From NCBI GenBank assembly GCA_913062815.1, contig CAJXWZ010000002.1, positions 1 to 64,000 of the forward strand: a DNA stretch of 64,000 nt, read 5' to 3'. Under the pieces are notes generated by a model. That model saw only the letters and a list, made by a program, of their open reading frames with translations, did not search any database and was not told the origin of the DNA. Numbering within the stretch: the first letter of the stretch is position 1; each line of letters starts with the position of its first letter. Source of the DNA: an uncultured Colwellia sp. (GTDB lineage Bacteria > Pseudomonadota > Gammaproteobacteria > Enterobacterales > Alteromonadaceae). Of the stretch, positions 18,221 to 28,212 are shown piece after piece. Position numbers and translations under genes: made by a program.

Positions 18221-19768
18221 TTACAAACTTGGCAATAATTGCTTTGGCATAAACTGATTGAATTCACTGTCGCTAATAATCGCTGAAGCTTCAACAATAT
18301 CAGGGGCGAAATATCGGTCTTTGTCATAGAAACTTACTGTTTCACGTAGTAGCGCTTTAGCTTGTTCAATAATTGGTGAGCCTTTTAATGGCGATCTAAA
18401 GTCTAAACCTTGAGCTGCAGCTAAATATTCAACGGCCAATACACCATTAGTATTTTCGCTCATGTCAGCTAAACGTCTGCCTGCAAATGCAGCCATAGAG
18501 ACATGATCTTCTTGGTTCGCAGAGGTTGGTAAACTATCCACTGACGCTGGGTGTGCAAGGCTTTTGTTTTCTGAAGCCAGCGCTGCTGCAGTCACTTGAG
18601 CAATCATAAATCCAGAGTTTACTCCTCCATTGTCTACTAAAAATGGTGGTAATTTACTTAAACTGGCATCAATTAACAACGCCATGCGGCGTTCTGATAA
18701 TGAGCCTATCTCAGCTATCGCTAAGGCTAAGTTGTCTGCTGCCATAGCCACTGGCTCAGCGTGGAAGTTACCCGCTGAAATAAAATCGCCCTCGTTGGCA
18801 AATACTAATGGATTATCGGTTACACCATTGGCTTCTACATGAAGTACTTCAGCTGCTTGTCGAATTTGTGTTAAGCAAGCGCCCATGACTTGTGGTTGGC
18901 AACGAAGTGAGTAGGGATCTTGTACTTTTTCACAATCAACATGAGATTGTGCAATTTCAGAGTCATCAGTTAGTACGTGCCGATATGCACTGGCAGCATC
19001 AATTTGGCCTTGCTGACCACGTACAAAGTGTACACGATGATCAAACGGTGCTCGGCTACCTTTCGCGGCTTCAACAGTTAAAGCACCTATAGTGGTACCT
19101 GCAGCATATAAATCTTCAGCTAAGAATAAGCCCTCTAAGGCAAAAGCCGTAGAAGCTTGCGTGCCATTTAATAGCGCTAAACCTTCTTTTGCCGCTAATG
19201 TAATTGGCTCTAAACCGGCAATTTTTAAGCCTTCTGTAGCAGAAATGATTTTATCTTGGTAAGACATTTCGCCCTCACCTAGCAAAGGTAAAACCATGTG
19301 TGATAATGGCGCTAAATCGCCAGAAGCACCGACTGAGCCTTTTTTAGGCACACAAGGGTAAACTTGTGCATTAAGTAAAGTAATTAGCGCTTGAATGACC
19401 TGAAGGCGAATACCTGAAAAGCCTCGAGATAAAGAGTTGATCTTTAATACCATCATTAATCTTACCGTCGCATCTTCCATATATTCACCGAAGCCAGCTG
19501 AATGCGAAAGCACAATAGAGCGTTGCAATAATTCTAATTCATCATTTTTAATACGGGTACTGGCAAGTAGACCAAAACCGGTGTTAATACCGTAAACAAC
19601 GCGATCATCTTTAATCACTTGTTGCACCGCGTCGGCACTTTTATTGATATCTGAAAAAGCACTTTCATCAAGGCTGTATTCAATCCCATCATAACGATCA
19701 ACAGCACGTAATTGTGCTAATGTTAGATGCCCTGGGGTGATATTCAGTTTGTTGATTATAGTTGTCAT
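18221..19768 (-). CDS. hutH: Histidine ammonia-lyase
   Basis: HutH removes ammonia from L-histidine to give trans-urocanate, the first step of histidine breakdown. The 515 residues are normal for the family. The Ala148-Ser149-Gly150 triad in [14 protein letters not shown] forms the MIO electrophile. The YGINTGFG loop and a downstream FLSANQEDH-like [14 protein letters not shown] active-site segment are present. It starts 2 bases after the hutU stop with an AAGGAG ribosome site, so it is co-transcribed with hutU. Confidence 0.97.
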   Translation of the reverse strand: MTTIINKLNITPGHLTLAQLRAVDRYDGIEYSLDESAFSDINKSADAVQQVIKDDRVVYGINTGFGLLASTRIKNDELELLQRSIVLSHSAGFGEYMEDATVRLMMVLKINSLSRGFSGIRLQVIQALITLLNAQVYPCVPKKGSVGASGDLAPLSHMVLPLLGEGEMSYQDKIISATEGLKIAGLEPITLAAKEGLALLNGTQASTAFALEGLFLAEDLYAAGTTIGALTVEAAKGSRAPFDHRVHFVRGQQGQIDAASAYRHVLTDDSEIAQSHVDCEKVQDPYSLRCQPQVMGACLTQIRQAAEVLHVEANGVTDNPLVFANEGDFISAGNFHAEPVAMAADNLALAIAEIGSLSERRMALLIDASLSKLPPFLVDNGGVNSGFMIAQVTAAALASENKSLAHPASVDSLPTSANQEDHVSMAAFAGRRLADMSENTNGVLAVEYLAAAQGLDFRSPLKGSPIIEQAKALLRETVSFYDKDRYFAPDIVEASAIISDSEFNQFMPKQLLPSL

Positions 19769-19770
19769 GA

Positions 19771-21477
19771 TTAAGCTCCTTTTTGACCGTTGGCACCAGA
19801 AATCATGGGTAAATCTAGCCCTTGCTCTTTGGCACAGTTAACGGCAATGTCATATCCTGCATCAGCATGGCGCATAACACCAGTTGCTGGGTCATTCCAT
19901 AAAACACGTCCAAGACGAGTTGCTGCTTCATCAGTACCATCAGCCACGATAACGACACCAGCATGTTGGCTAAAGCCCATACCTACACCACCACCGTGAT
20001 GTAAACTCACCCAAGTGGCGCCACCAGACGTTGATAACAAAGCGTTCAGTAAAGGCCAATCTGAAACGGCATCAGAGCCATCTAACATGCTCTCGGTTTC
20101 ACGGTTTGGTGAAGCAACAGAGCCAGAATCTAAATGATCGCGACCGATAACAACGGGCGCGGATAACTCACCATTTTTGACCATTTCATTAAAGGCCAAT
20201 GCTAAACGTGCTCTGTCTTTTAAGCCTACCCAACAGATACGTGATGGTAAGCCTTGAAAAGCAATGCGCTCTTTGGCCATATCTAACCAATTATGTAACT
20301 GTGGATTGTCAGGAATTAACTCCTTCACTTTAGCATCGGTCTTATAGATATCTTCTGGATCGCCAGACAGTGCCACCCAACGAAATGGACCAATACCTTC
20401 GCAGAATAGTGGACGTACATAAGCAGGCACAAAACCCGGAAAATCAAAGGCATTTTCCACACCTTCTTCGAAGGCCATTTGACGAATATTATTACCGTAA
20501 TCTGTGGTTGCGGAGCCAGCAGCTTGTAAATCAAGCATAGCTTGTACTTGAATTGCCATCGATTGTTTAGCCGCCTTAACTACCGCTGCTTCATCTTTTT
20601 TACGCATGTCAGCGGCTTGCTCCATGGTCCAACCTTGCGGTAAATAACCATTTAAAGGATCATGAGCGGAGGTTTGGTCAGTTACCACATCTGGGGTAAT
20701 GCCGCGTTTAACTAATTCAGGAAAAACGTCAGCAGCATTTCCTAAAAGGCCAACAGAGATTGCTTCGCCTTTTGCAGTAGCATCATTAATGATTGCTAAA
20801 GCGTCGTCTAAATTAGTCGCTTTTTTATCAACATAACGAGTTTGCAACCGAAAGTCGATGCGTGATTCATCACATTCAACCACCAAAGCTGAATAACCGG
20901 CCATGGTTGCTGCCAGTGGTTGAGCACCACCCATACCACCTAAACCGCCAGTTAACACCCATTTACCTTTAGCACTACCGCCAAAGTGTTGTTTGGCCAT
21001 TGCAACAAACGTTTCGTAGGTTCCTTGCACTATGCCTTGAGAGCCGATGTAAATCCATGAGCCAGCGGTCATTTGACCGTACATCATTAAGCCTTTTTTA
21101 TCTAACTCATTAAAATGTTCCCAGTTGCCCCAATTTGGCACTAAGTTAGAGTTAGCAATTAACACACGGGGTGCATCGCTATGCGTCTTGAAAACGCCAA
21201 CGGGTTTGCCTGATTGCACCATTAGGGTCTCATCGTCTTCAAGACGGTTCAACACTTCGATAATTTTGTCATAACACTGCCAATCACGCGCTGCTCTACC
21301 AATACCACCATACACAACTAAAGATTGTGGGTGCTCTGCAACTTCTGGATCTAGGTTATTCATAAGCATGCGCTTTGCCGCTTCTGTTAACCAGCTTTTG
21401 GCGGTTATTTTACTACCACGGTCTGCTCGTATCACTCTTGAAGTATCAAGGCGTGGGTCTACATTATTTGTTGTCAT
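19771..21477 (-). CDS. hutU: Urocanate hydratase
   Basis: HutU hydrates urocanate to imidazolonepropionate, using tightly bound NAD+ as an electrophile. The 568 residues show the family landmarks [12 protein letters not shown], the dinucleotide region [14 protein letters not shown] and the active-site Cys segment [20 protein letters not shown]. The start has a GAGGA ribosome site 6 bases upstream. It lies 112 bases downstream of hutC and 2 bases from hutH, all on the minus strand. The hutC-hutU gap has no HutC-type palindrome, so transcription may come from upstream of hutC. Confidence 0.97.
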   Translation of the reverse strand: MTTNNVDPRLDTSRVIRADRGSKITAKSWLTEAAKRMLMNNLDPEVAEHPQSLVVYGGIGRAARDWQCYDKIIEVLNRLEDDETLMVQSGKPVGVFKTHSDAPRVLIANSNLVPNWGNWEHFNELDKKGLMMYGQMTAGSWIYIGSQGIVQGTYETFVAMAKQHFGGSAKGKWVLTGGLGGMGGAQPLAATMAGYSALVVECDESRIDFRLQTRYVDKKATNLDDALAIINDATAKGEAISVGLLGNAADVFPELVKRGITPDVVTDQTSAHDPLNGYLPQGWTMEQAADMRKKDEAAVVKAAKQSMAIQVQAMLDLQAAGSATTDYGNNIRQMAFEEGVENAFDFPGFVPAYVRPLFCEGIGPFRWVALSGDPEDIYKTDAKVKELIPDNPQLHNWLDMAKERIAFQGLPSRICWVGLKDRARLALAFNEMVKNGELSAPVVIGRDHLDSGSVASPNRETESMLDGSDAVSDWPLLNALLSTSGGATWVSLHHGGGVGMGFSQHAGVVIVADGTDEAATRLGRVLWNDPATGVMRHADAGYDIAVNCAKEQGLDLPMISGANGQKGA

Positions 21478-21589
21478 GGGGTGTCCTCACTATATCTATA
21501 AAGCTATCGGGCTTTATTTTTTCGAATTTCATAATCAATTAACTATAGTTGTCAGAATTAATTGTGACGTAAATTTCTAACAGTATTTT

Positions 21590-22333
21590 TTAAAAAACTA
21601 AATGATTACCTAAACGGTATTTATTACCAGGGGCTGTTAAAATTGCCAAACTTACCACGCCTTTACTGGACCACGTTCTACGCTTAACTTGTAAACACGG
21701 CTGAGCAGTACTGATATTGAGCAACTGACAAATATCTTCCTGAGCTAAAATAGCTTCAATTTCATGGGTTGCTTCTGTTAATGGTGCTACAGCGGATAAA
21801 TATTCGTGGGGAGTCGTTTCGGTAAAATCTTGCAGTAGGTATTCTGGTACTAATGCGGCATTAACGTATCGTTGCTCTAATTGAATAGGGAAACCGTTTT
21901 CAAAATGTAATATTTGCGATAAATACACATGTTCATTATTTTTTAAATTTAGTAAAATGCTAACTTCTTCGTTTACGGCAATAGATTTAAGCATTAACTG
22001 CTTAGCATGATGTTTATGACCACGCTCTTGAATTTCATCGCTAATATTGCGAATTTCTAGTAATGATGATTGAGACTTAAAAGTCGCAACAAAAGTACCA
22101 GAGCCTTGAGAGCGAACAAGAATTCCTTGCTCAGTTAGCTCTTGTAAAGCGCGACGAGCAGTCATTCGACTGACATCAAACTGTTGTGTTAGCTCATTTT
22201 CTGAGGGTACTTTATAATGTTGAGGCCAGGTACCAGATTCAATTTTTTGGCAGATGTATTGTTTTATTACCGTATACTTGGCGAGTTTTTCATTATTGCC
22301 AAATTCAATTTTCGATTTACTGGTAATGCTCAT
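21590..22333 (-). CDS. hutC: Histidine utilization repressor HutC
   Basis: A GntR-family (HutC/FarR subgroup) repressor of 247 residues. Residues 15-85 form the winged helix (KVPSENELTQQFDVSRMTARRALQ in part, then LVRSQGSGTFVA). Residues 95-247 form a UTRA ligand-binding domain, which in HutC senses urocanate. It lies at the head of the minus-strand hut genes, divergent from hutI. Two TTGTATATACAA palindromes between hutC and hutI are the evident operators, so it should repress both directions and itself. Confidence 0.95.
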   Translation of the reverse strand: MSITSKSKIEFGNNEKLAKYTVIKQYICQKIESGTWPQHYKVPSENELTQQFDVSRMTARRALQELTEQGILVRSQGSGTFVATFKSQSSLLEIRNISDEIQERGHKHHAKQLMLKSIAVNEEVSILLNLKNNEHVYLSQILHFENGFPIQLEQRYVNAALVPEYLLQDFTETTPHEYLSAVAPLTEATHEIEAILAQEDICQLLNISTAQPCLQVKRRTWSSKGVVSLAILTAPGNKYRLGNHLVF

Positions 22334-22367
22334 TATGAATATCCAGTTGCTTTCAAATTAGATTAAC

Positions 22368-22379
22368 TTGTATATACAA
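22368..22379. promoter_or_regulatory. HutC operator 1
   Basis: TTGTATATACAA, a perfect 12-bp palindrome, lies 35 bases before the hutC start codon. It is the same core as operator 2, with centres exactly 40 bases apart, close to four helical turns. Confidence 0.85.
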
Positions 22380-22400
22380 TCTCATATCCTTAGGTTGAAT

Positions 22401-22426
22401 GCAATAGTTGTATATACAACTATTGC
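22401..22426. promoter_or_regulatory. HutC operator 2 (26-bp perfect palindrome)
   Basis: A 26-bp uninterrupted perfect palindrome centred on TTGTATATACAA (22407-22418). It lies 63 bases before the hutI ATG. The core is typical of HutC sites in proteobacteria. The extended arms make it likely the high-affinity site. Confidence 0.9.
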
Positions 22427-22488
22427 TAAATTATATATTGTCAGCTAAAGTTGCTATCAATATCCCATCATTTTGGCTTTTTTTATTC

Positions 22489-23736
22489 ATGATAAATTCG
22501 AAACAACCGACATCTGTACACTGGCAAACCTTATGGTTAAATATCAATTTAGCAACGATGGTAAATGGCAGTGAGAATTATGGTGAAATAATTGATGCAG
22601 CCCTTGCTATTAGCGAAGGGAAAATAGTCTGGCTTGGTAAAATTGATGAATTACCCTTATACAATAAAGATGTTGTTGACGTCATCGATGGTCAAGGGAA
22701 ATGGCTAACTCCAGGGCTTATAGATTGTCATACTCACCTTGTTTATGGTGGTAATCGCGCGAATGAATTTGAAATGCGTTTGCAGGGGAAAAGTTATCAG
22801 GAGATTGCAGAAGCGGGTGGCGGTATTGTTTCAACCGTTAAAGCAACAAGAGCAGCAACAGAGGCAGAATTGCTTGCGTCAGCATTACCAAGGCTAAAAG
22901 CACTGCATCATCAAGGAGTCACTACCGTTGAAATTAAGTCAGGATACGGCTTAGATTTAGATAATGAAGTGAAAATGCTTAACGTAGCAGGACAGCTAGC
23001 CAAAGCATTGCCGGTGACGGTGAAACGTACTTTCCTAGGAGCACATGCCTTACCTGTAGAGTATAACGGTGATGCTGACGGCTATATTACTCTCGTCTGT
23101 GATGAAATGATGCCTGTGATTGCCCAGCAAGGGTTAGCTGATACCGTGGATGTTTTTTGCGAAAATATAGGGTTTGATATAGTACAAACTGAGCAGGTTT
23201 TTAAGGCAGCAAAAAAACATGGCTTTGCCGTTAAAGCACACGCCGAGCAGTTGTCTGATTTAGGAGGGACAGAATTAGCCGCTAAGTATCAGGCATTATC
23301 GAGTGATCATGTTGAGTTTTTAACTGAACAAGGCGTTAAGGCAATGAAAGCTGCCGATATGACGGCAGTATTATTGCCTGGAGCATTTTATTTTTTACGT
23401 GAAACTCAGTTGCCACCCATTGAACTATTACGTAAGCATAAGGTAGCGCTAGCTATTGCTACCGATGCTAATCCGGGCTCTTCGCCAATCTGCTCTTTGC
23501 AGTTAATGTTAAATATGGCCTGTACTTTATTTCGACTTACACCTTGTGAAACGTTAGCAGGTGTTACCTGTCATGCTGCCAAAGCACTAGGGTTAGATAA
23601 AGTGAAAGGGCAACTCGATGTTGGTTTTGATGCTGATATTGCGGTGTGGAATATTAACCAACCTGCGGAGCTTTGCTATCAGTTTGGTGTTAATCCTTTG
23701 AGTGCTTTAATTCAAGCGGGTAAGCAAGTTATTTAA
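22489..23736 (+). CDS. hutI: Imidazolonepropionase
   Basis: HutI opens imidazolonepropionate to N-formimino-L-glutamate. From ATG 22489 it has 415 residues, the usual length. This amidohydrolase shows the metal motif [20 protein letters not shown], the [11 protein letters not shown] segment and the ATDANPGS aspartate. The reading frame extends upstream to 22408, but that stretch overlaps the HutC operator and encodes no family sequence, so ATG 22489 is preferred; its ribosome site is weak. It diverges from hutC. No hutG or hutF is found in the window, so the last step must be encoded elsewhere. Confidence 0.96.
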   Translation: MINSKQPTSVHWQTLWLNINLATMVNGSENYGEIIDAALAISEGKIVWLGKIDELPLYNKDVVDVIDGQGKWLTPGLIDCHTHLVYGGNRANEFEMRLQGKSYQEIAEAGGGIVSTVKATRAATEAELLASALPRLKALHHQGVTTVEIKSGYGLDLDNEVKMLNVAGQLAKALPVTVKRTFLGAHALPVEYNGDADGYITLVCDEMMPVIAQQGLADTVDVFCENIGFDIVQTEQVFKAAKKHGFAVKAHAEQLSDLGGTELAAKYQALSSDHVEFLTEQGVKAMKAADMTAVLLPGAFYFLRETQLPPIELLRKHKVALAIATDANPGSSPICSLQLMLNMACTLFRLTPCETLAGVTCHAAKALGLDKVKGQLDVGFDADIAVWNINQPAELCYQFGVNPLSALIQAGKQVI

Positions 23737-23752
23737 TCAATAAGGACGCAAG

Positions 23753-23781
23753 AAAAGAAATGCGCTAAAGCATTCTTTTTG
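23753..23781 (+). terminator. Rho-independent terminator of hutI
   Basis: AAGAAATGC pairs with GCATTCTT with a one-base bulge around a GCTAAA loop, followed by a short T-run. It begins 17 bases after the hutI stop. Confidence 0.6.
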
Positions 23782-23829
23782 TTCAAATTTGGTATACACT
23801 TAATCAAATGAGTAAGACCATTTAATTAA

Positions 23830-24534
23830 GTGGATACCCCTTTGAATAATAAGAATATTACGTTTTTTTTAATCTTGTTAATAGCGACATTGTCGCCTAA
23901 ATCTTTCAGCTTTGATGGTTGTGATAATAAGACGTCAGGTCATGCGTGTATTGAGATTACCGTCAATAGTCAAGCAGGAGAAACACTACAAGATATTGTT
24001 GTTTATCTAGAGCCAATGGATGGACAAGTATTAGCGCAATCATCTAAAGAAGTGGTTATCGGGCAACGTGGTAAATCCTTCACTCCTTATATCAGTGTTA
24101 GCCAAGTAAACGCGCAAGTTAACTTTACTAATCAAGACGACATTACTCATCATATCTATTCTGCTGGCAGCGATAATAAGTTTTCTTTTAAAATTCGAGC
24201 AGGACAAACTAACAATTCGACACAATTCTCTCATGCTAGCGAAGTCGCAATGGGCTGTAATATTCATGATTGGATGAGCGGTTACTTATTAGTGTTGAAT
24301 ACACCATATTTTGCCAAAACAGATAAAGTCGGCCAAGTGAAATTTGAAGTGACTCAACAAGGTCAATATAGAGTTGTGGTATGGCATCCACAAATGCAAA
24401 GTAAAGATCATAGAATGGATAAAAGTGTTCTCATAGAAAGTGATACCAATTTGATATTTACGCTTGACGATGACATGGCAGATATCCCATTGCAAAAAAG
24501 TGATGATGATTTCGACTTTTTGTCAGACTATTAG
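23830..24534 (+). CDS. Periplasmic cupredoxin-like protein
   Basis: A protein of up to 234 residues with a signal peptide (hydrophobic core about 10-22, cut near SFS-FD). The domain about 85-160 looks like a type I copper (plastocyanin/methylamine-utilization-like) fold. Candidate ligands are H107 or H108 in DITHHIYS, and C143, H146 and M149 in GCNIHDWM. A transthyretin-like strand set follows (QYRVVVWHPQM), and the C-terminus is very acidic. The start is GTG 23830 or TTG 23842; neither has a strong ribosome site. It is the first gene of an operon with a GGDEF/EAL sensor and a porin-like protein. The electron partner is unknown. Confidence 0.75.
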   Translation: MDTPLNNKNITFFLILLIATLSPKSFSFDGCDNKTSGHACIEITVNSQAGETLQDIVVYLEPMDGQVLAQSSKEVVIGQRGKSFTPYISVSQVNAQVNFTNQDDITHHIYSAGSDNKFSFKIRAGQTNNSTQFSHASEVAMGCNIHDWMSGYLLVLNTPYFAKTDKVGQVKFEVTQQGQYRVVVWHPQMQSKDHRMDKSVLIESDTNLIFTLDDDMADIPLQKSDDDFDFLSDY

Positions 24535-24560
24535 CCGTTGAGTATTTAGGAAGTTAATCA

Positions 24561-26915
24561 ATGAAAAGTTTACAGAATAAAATATTTTTATTTTTTGTCT
24601 TGTTATTACTTATGGTACAAGCAATTGCGTTTTTGACTTTGTATAGTGGCAATAAAAATCAAGAAGCAGCAGAAATTAATAATCGTTTAACAACAGCAAA
24701 AACTATTTTTACTGAGCTTTTTGATAGTCGATTAGATTTCTTAGCGGCTTTTGCTGAAACCGCGGCAAAAGATTACGGTTTAAAGCAGGTATTTAATGAT
24801 GACACTCGTAGCCTATTAGTCGCGCTAAACAATCACAGAAAACGTATCAATGCTGACTTAGTCATGGCCGTTTCAGCTGAAGGTATCATTACGGGCCAAT
24901 TACAGCGGCAATTTCTCGACCAATCACGTAGTAAAATCAAACAAGGCATAGAGCGAGGTAGTGCATTTCGTTTTGCCGACTGGCTCGAGTCAGGCCAAGC
25001 ATCACACTTATATATTATTGATGAGGCAATTTACCAACTAAGCTTGTCACCGGTCACAGTAGGCACAAAAACGCTAGGCTGGATTGCCTTTGGTTTTCAA
25101 ATTGATCAACGCTTGGCAACCGAGTTTATGAATATTACCAATTTAAACACTGATTTTGTCATCAAATCTGAGGGGCATTGGCGTTTAATAGCAACCTCAA
25201 CAGCTGATAGCAAACCATTACAAGAGTTGGCGTTAGCTGAAAATGTTATTCAAGGCAGTATTCCAGAAGAATACATTGCGACACACGCATTAATTACTGA
25301 GTTCGATGGGCAAGAGTTTGGTGTGATTATGTATGGCCTAAGAGCTAACTTTGTGGCTTTATTACAAGAACAATGGTGGCGTTTCTTAATACTTACAGCA
25401 CTGACTTTGTTTGTATCGTTAATGAGTGCTTACTTCATTGCGGCGTCAATTAGTAAACCAATTAAACGTTTAGTTGCACAAGCAAAAGTTATTGCCAGTG
25501 GTGATTATCAACAAACGGTAACCTTAAAAGATAATAATGAAATTGGCCAGCTAGCTGAAGAATTCAATCAAATGCAAGCTGCTGTTTTACAACGTGAAGA
25601 AGCCATAACTCATTACGGTAATCACGATCCGTTAACTGATTTACCCAACCGAAATACTTTAAATAAGACCTTAAAAACTTATATAGAGCAGCAACATCAT
25701 TTTGCCGTGTATCACTTAAATTTAAGTCGCTTAAAAGATGTCAATGATACCCTAGGTCACGATGTTGGTGATGAGGTTATTAAAGAACTTGCCCGTCGTT
25801 TGCAAGCATTGTGCAACATCACCAATTTCAAACTATTAGTTCATCTTGGCGCAGATGAATTTGTTTTATTAACTGATAATCTTGAAGTGAGTGATACCGT
25901 TGCCCAAATCCAAGCTGAGCTTGAACAAGCTTTTGACTATCAAGGTATTAGTTTGCAGCTGCAAGTGCGTATTGGTATTGCTATTTCGCCAGAACACTCA
26001 ACAGATGCTAAAACATTAGTGCAAATGGCGGATACGGCACTGCATAACACTCGACATACAGGCAAGTTGGTACAAGCATATCAATCTGAACTCGATGTAA
26101 ATACCGTCGAGCGCTTGAACCTTATTAACGATCTAAAACAAGCTATTCCCGCGGGTGAACTCGAGTTACATTTTCAACCAAAAATGTGTTTGAAAAGCCG
26201 AGTCGTTACCCATGTAGAAGCGCTTGTGCGTTGGCAACATCCTACTTTAGGTATGGTTCCGCCGGATAACTTCATCCATATCGCAGAACAAACCGGGCAA
26301 ATAAAAGCATTAACGCGTTGGGTATTTACCACGGCATTAGCTCAATCAAATACATGGAAAACATTAGGTATACATGTAAATGTTGCTGTTAATATTTCAG
26401 CTGAAAATCTAAAGGAAACTGATTTTCTTGAATTTATTTGCCAATCATTAACCAATGCCAATGTAGCACCAGAAATGGTCACTTTAGAAGTAACAGAAAG
26501 CTCTGTGGTCGAAGATCCCACTTCAGCAATAAAATTATTAAGTGCTTTTAAAGCGTATGGCATGAAAATTTCAATTGATGATTATGGCACGGGTTATTCC
26601 TCTTTAGCACAGTTAAAACAATTACCTGTGCATGAGTTGAAAATTGATAAATCATTTGTGCAACGGCTAGAGCATGATGATGATGATCAAATAATAGTAC
26701 GCTCTACCATTGAGTTGGCTCATAACATGGGATTGCATGTTGTTGCAGAAGGTATTGAGGACGAATTCTCTCTTAATTGGTTAGCTGAACATGGCTGTGA
26801 ATTAGCACAAGGCTATTTTATCAGTAGACCAAAACCCGCATCTGAGTTAACGTCTTGGCTACAAGAACAGGAAACCCCAAGTGCTTTAGAAGCAAGCAGA
26901 AAGGAAACAGAGTGA
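24561..26915 (+). CDS. Membrane GGDEF/EAL c-di-GMP protein with periplasmic sensor
   Basis: A 784-residue inner-membrane protein. Its order is: TM1 (about 5-27), a large periplasmic sensor (28-270), TM2 (about 272-294), HAMP (295-345), GGDEF (350-515) and EAL (525-775). The GGDEF signature is GADEF near residue 430, so cyclase activity is doubtful. The EAL domain keeps EALVRW, the DDYGTGYSSL loop and the KIDKSFV motif, so it is probably an active c-di-GMP phosphodiesterase, perhaps with GTP control by the degenerate domain. Start ATG has AGGAAG upstream. It follows the cupredoxin gene by 26 bases and overlaps the next gene by 4 (GTGA). The sensor may read the copper or redox state reported by the cupredoxin; that is inference. 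Confidence 0.88.
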   Translation: MKSLQNKIFLFFVLLLLMVQAIAFLTLYSGNKNQEAAEINNRLTTAKTIFTELFDSRLDFLAAFAETAAKDYGLKQVFNDDTRSLLVALNNHRKRINADLVMAVSAEGIITGQLQRQFLDQSRSKIKQGIERGSAFRFADWLESGQASHLYIIDEAIYQLSLSPVTVGTKTLGWIAFGFQIDQRLATEFMNITNLNTDFVIKSEGHWRLIATSTADSKPLQELALAENVIQGSIPEEYIATHALITEFDGQEFGVIMYGLRANFVALLQEQWWRFLILTALTLFVSLMSAYFIAASISKPIKRLVAQAKVIASGDYQQTVTLKDNNEIGQLAEEFNQMQAAVLQREEAITHYGNHDPLTDLPNRNTLNKTLKTYIEQQHHFAVYHLNLSRLKDVNDTLGHDVGDEVIKELARRLQALCNITNFKLLVHLGADEFVLLTDNLEVSDTVAQIQAELEQAFDYQGISLQLQVRIGIAISPEHSTDAKTLVQMADTALHNTRHTGKLVQAYQSELDVNTVERLNLINDLKQAIPAGELELHFQPKMCLKSRVVTHVEALVRWQHPTLGMVPPDNFIHIAEQTGQIKALTRWVFTTALAQSNTWKTLGIHVNVAVNISAENLKETDFLEFICQSLTNANVAPEMVTLEVTESSVVEDPTSAIKLLSAFKAYGMKISIDDYGTGYSSLAQLKQLPVHELKIDKSFVQRLEHDDDDQIIVRSTIELAHNMGLHVVAEGIEDEFSLNWLAEHGCELAQGYFISRPKPASELTSWLQEQETPSALEASRKETE

Positions 26916-28198
26916 TAAAAAGAAATTTTATACTTAGTTTTTTTATTTTCTTAATAACAGTCACCAATATTCAAACTAGCAAAGCGGTTGAATATAAAGC
27001 CCATGGTATTTTGGATATTAGAGCGAGTAGCACCGATTCTTTAACTAAAGGATATGTTGCTGCAGGACAAGGAAAATTTGGTTCAAATGATGGCCAAAAC
27101 CTGTCCATTGCTCAAGCGGGTTTAGAATTAAGTGCTAAATGGGATAACGGTTTTAGTGTTCATGGTGTGTTAAATGGTTATTTTCAGGGATCAGGCGATG
27201 ACAATGATAGCGCCCTAGGACTAACAGAAGCTTATATAAAATATAAAGGCCTACCAAACGCTTCAGGCTATCGTATGCAAGTTAAAGGTGGTGTTTTCTA
27301 TCCTGAAATATCGCTGGAAAACAATGCATTTGCATGGGCTAGTAAAGATACTCTTAATTCCTCTACGTTAAATACCTGGATTGGTGAAGAAATACGGGTA
27401 CTTGGATCTGAATTTAAAGTAACCCGATTAGGCCGGCTGAATGATGATGATTTTGACTTATCATTTTCTGCAACGGCTTTTACCAGCAATGATCCAGCAG
27501 GTGCACTACTGTCATGGCATGGTTGGACCATGAGTAGTAGGCAAACACTTTGGCGAGAAGCTAGAGAATTTCCTTGGTTTCCGGCACGTAATGATGGGCA
27601 AGATCTTGCGGGGCAGGCTGACAAGTCAAAGCCATTTATCGAGCTTGATGATGATATTGGTTTTCATATTCGGACACAATGGTCTTTAGCTCACAGAGGT
27701 GAATTTTCAGTAGGGTTTTATGATAACAAAGCCACGCCTTATAAAGTAATCGATGGTCAATATGGTTGGCATACTCGTTTTTATCATCTAGGTACGATTT
27801 GGCACTTATCAAAAAACTTATCTTTAACCGCGCAATATCTGTCTGGTGATACCTTGATGCAGTCCCCATATAAAAAAGATGTAGTGAACAATGATTTTGC
27901 TAGTGGTTTTGTTTCATTAAGCTATAAATGGCAAGATGTCTTCGATAACAAAAAGCATAAAAGTACCTTACGCCTTGAAGATTTTTCTGTCACTGACAAT
28001 GACAACACCTGGGGTGATAATAACAATGAAGATGGTCAAGCTATTACGATAAATCATAATTATCGATTAACCAAACATTGGTTTTTATTAGCAGAAGTTA
28101 ATCTTATTGATAGCCACAGGCCTGCCCGCTATTACACCCATCAATCGGTTGACTTAATTGAGAAGCAATTTCAGTTAGCGGCAAGATATTTCTTCTAA
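26912..28198 (+). CDS. Outer-membrane porin-like beta-barrel protein
   Basis: About 428 residues from a GTG at 26912, whose GTGA overlaps the stop of the GGDEF/EAL gene; AAAGGA lies upstream. A signal peptide (cut near SKA-VE) is followed by alternating beta strands (EYKAHGILDIRAS, AGLELSAKWDNGFSVHG) and an aromatic C-terminal strand (FQLAARYFF), as in outer-membrane barrels. The family is not recognised with confidence; it looks like a porin or DcaP-like channel of marine gammaproteobacteria. Translational coupling to the c-di-GMP protein is direct sequence evidence that they act together. Confidence 0.78.
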   Translation: MIKRNFILSFFIFLITVTNIQTSKAVEYKAHGILDIRASSTDSLTKGYVAAGQGKFGSNDGQNLSIAQAGLELSAKWDNGFSVHGVLNGYFQGSGDDNDSALGLTEAYIKYKGLPNASGYRMQVKGGVFYPEISLENNAFAWASKDTLNSSTLNTWIGEEIRVLGSEFKVTRLGRLNDDDFDLSFSATAFTSNDPAGALLSWHGWTMSSRQTLWREAREFPWFPARNDGQDLAGQADKSKPFIELDDDIGFHIRTQWSLAHRGEFSVGFYDNKATPYKVIDGQYGWHTRFYHLGTIWHLSKNLSLTAQYLSGDTLMQSPYKKDVVNNDFASGFVSLSYKWQDVFDNKKHKSTLRLEDFSVTDNDNTWGDNNNEDGQAITINHNYRLTKHWFLLAEVNLIDSHRPARYYTHQSVDLIEKQFQLAARYFF

Positions 28199-28212
28199 AG
28201 CTAACTTTATTA

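Noticed and set aside
22408-22488. Upstream extension of hutI from TTG 22408
   Set aside because: It would place the start codon inside the HutC operator and add 27 residues that have no counterpart in imidazolonepropionases.
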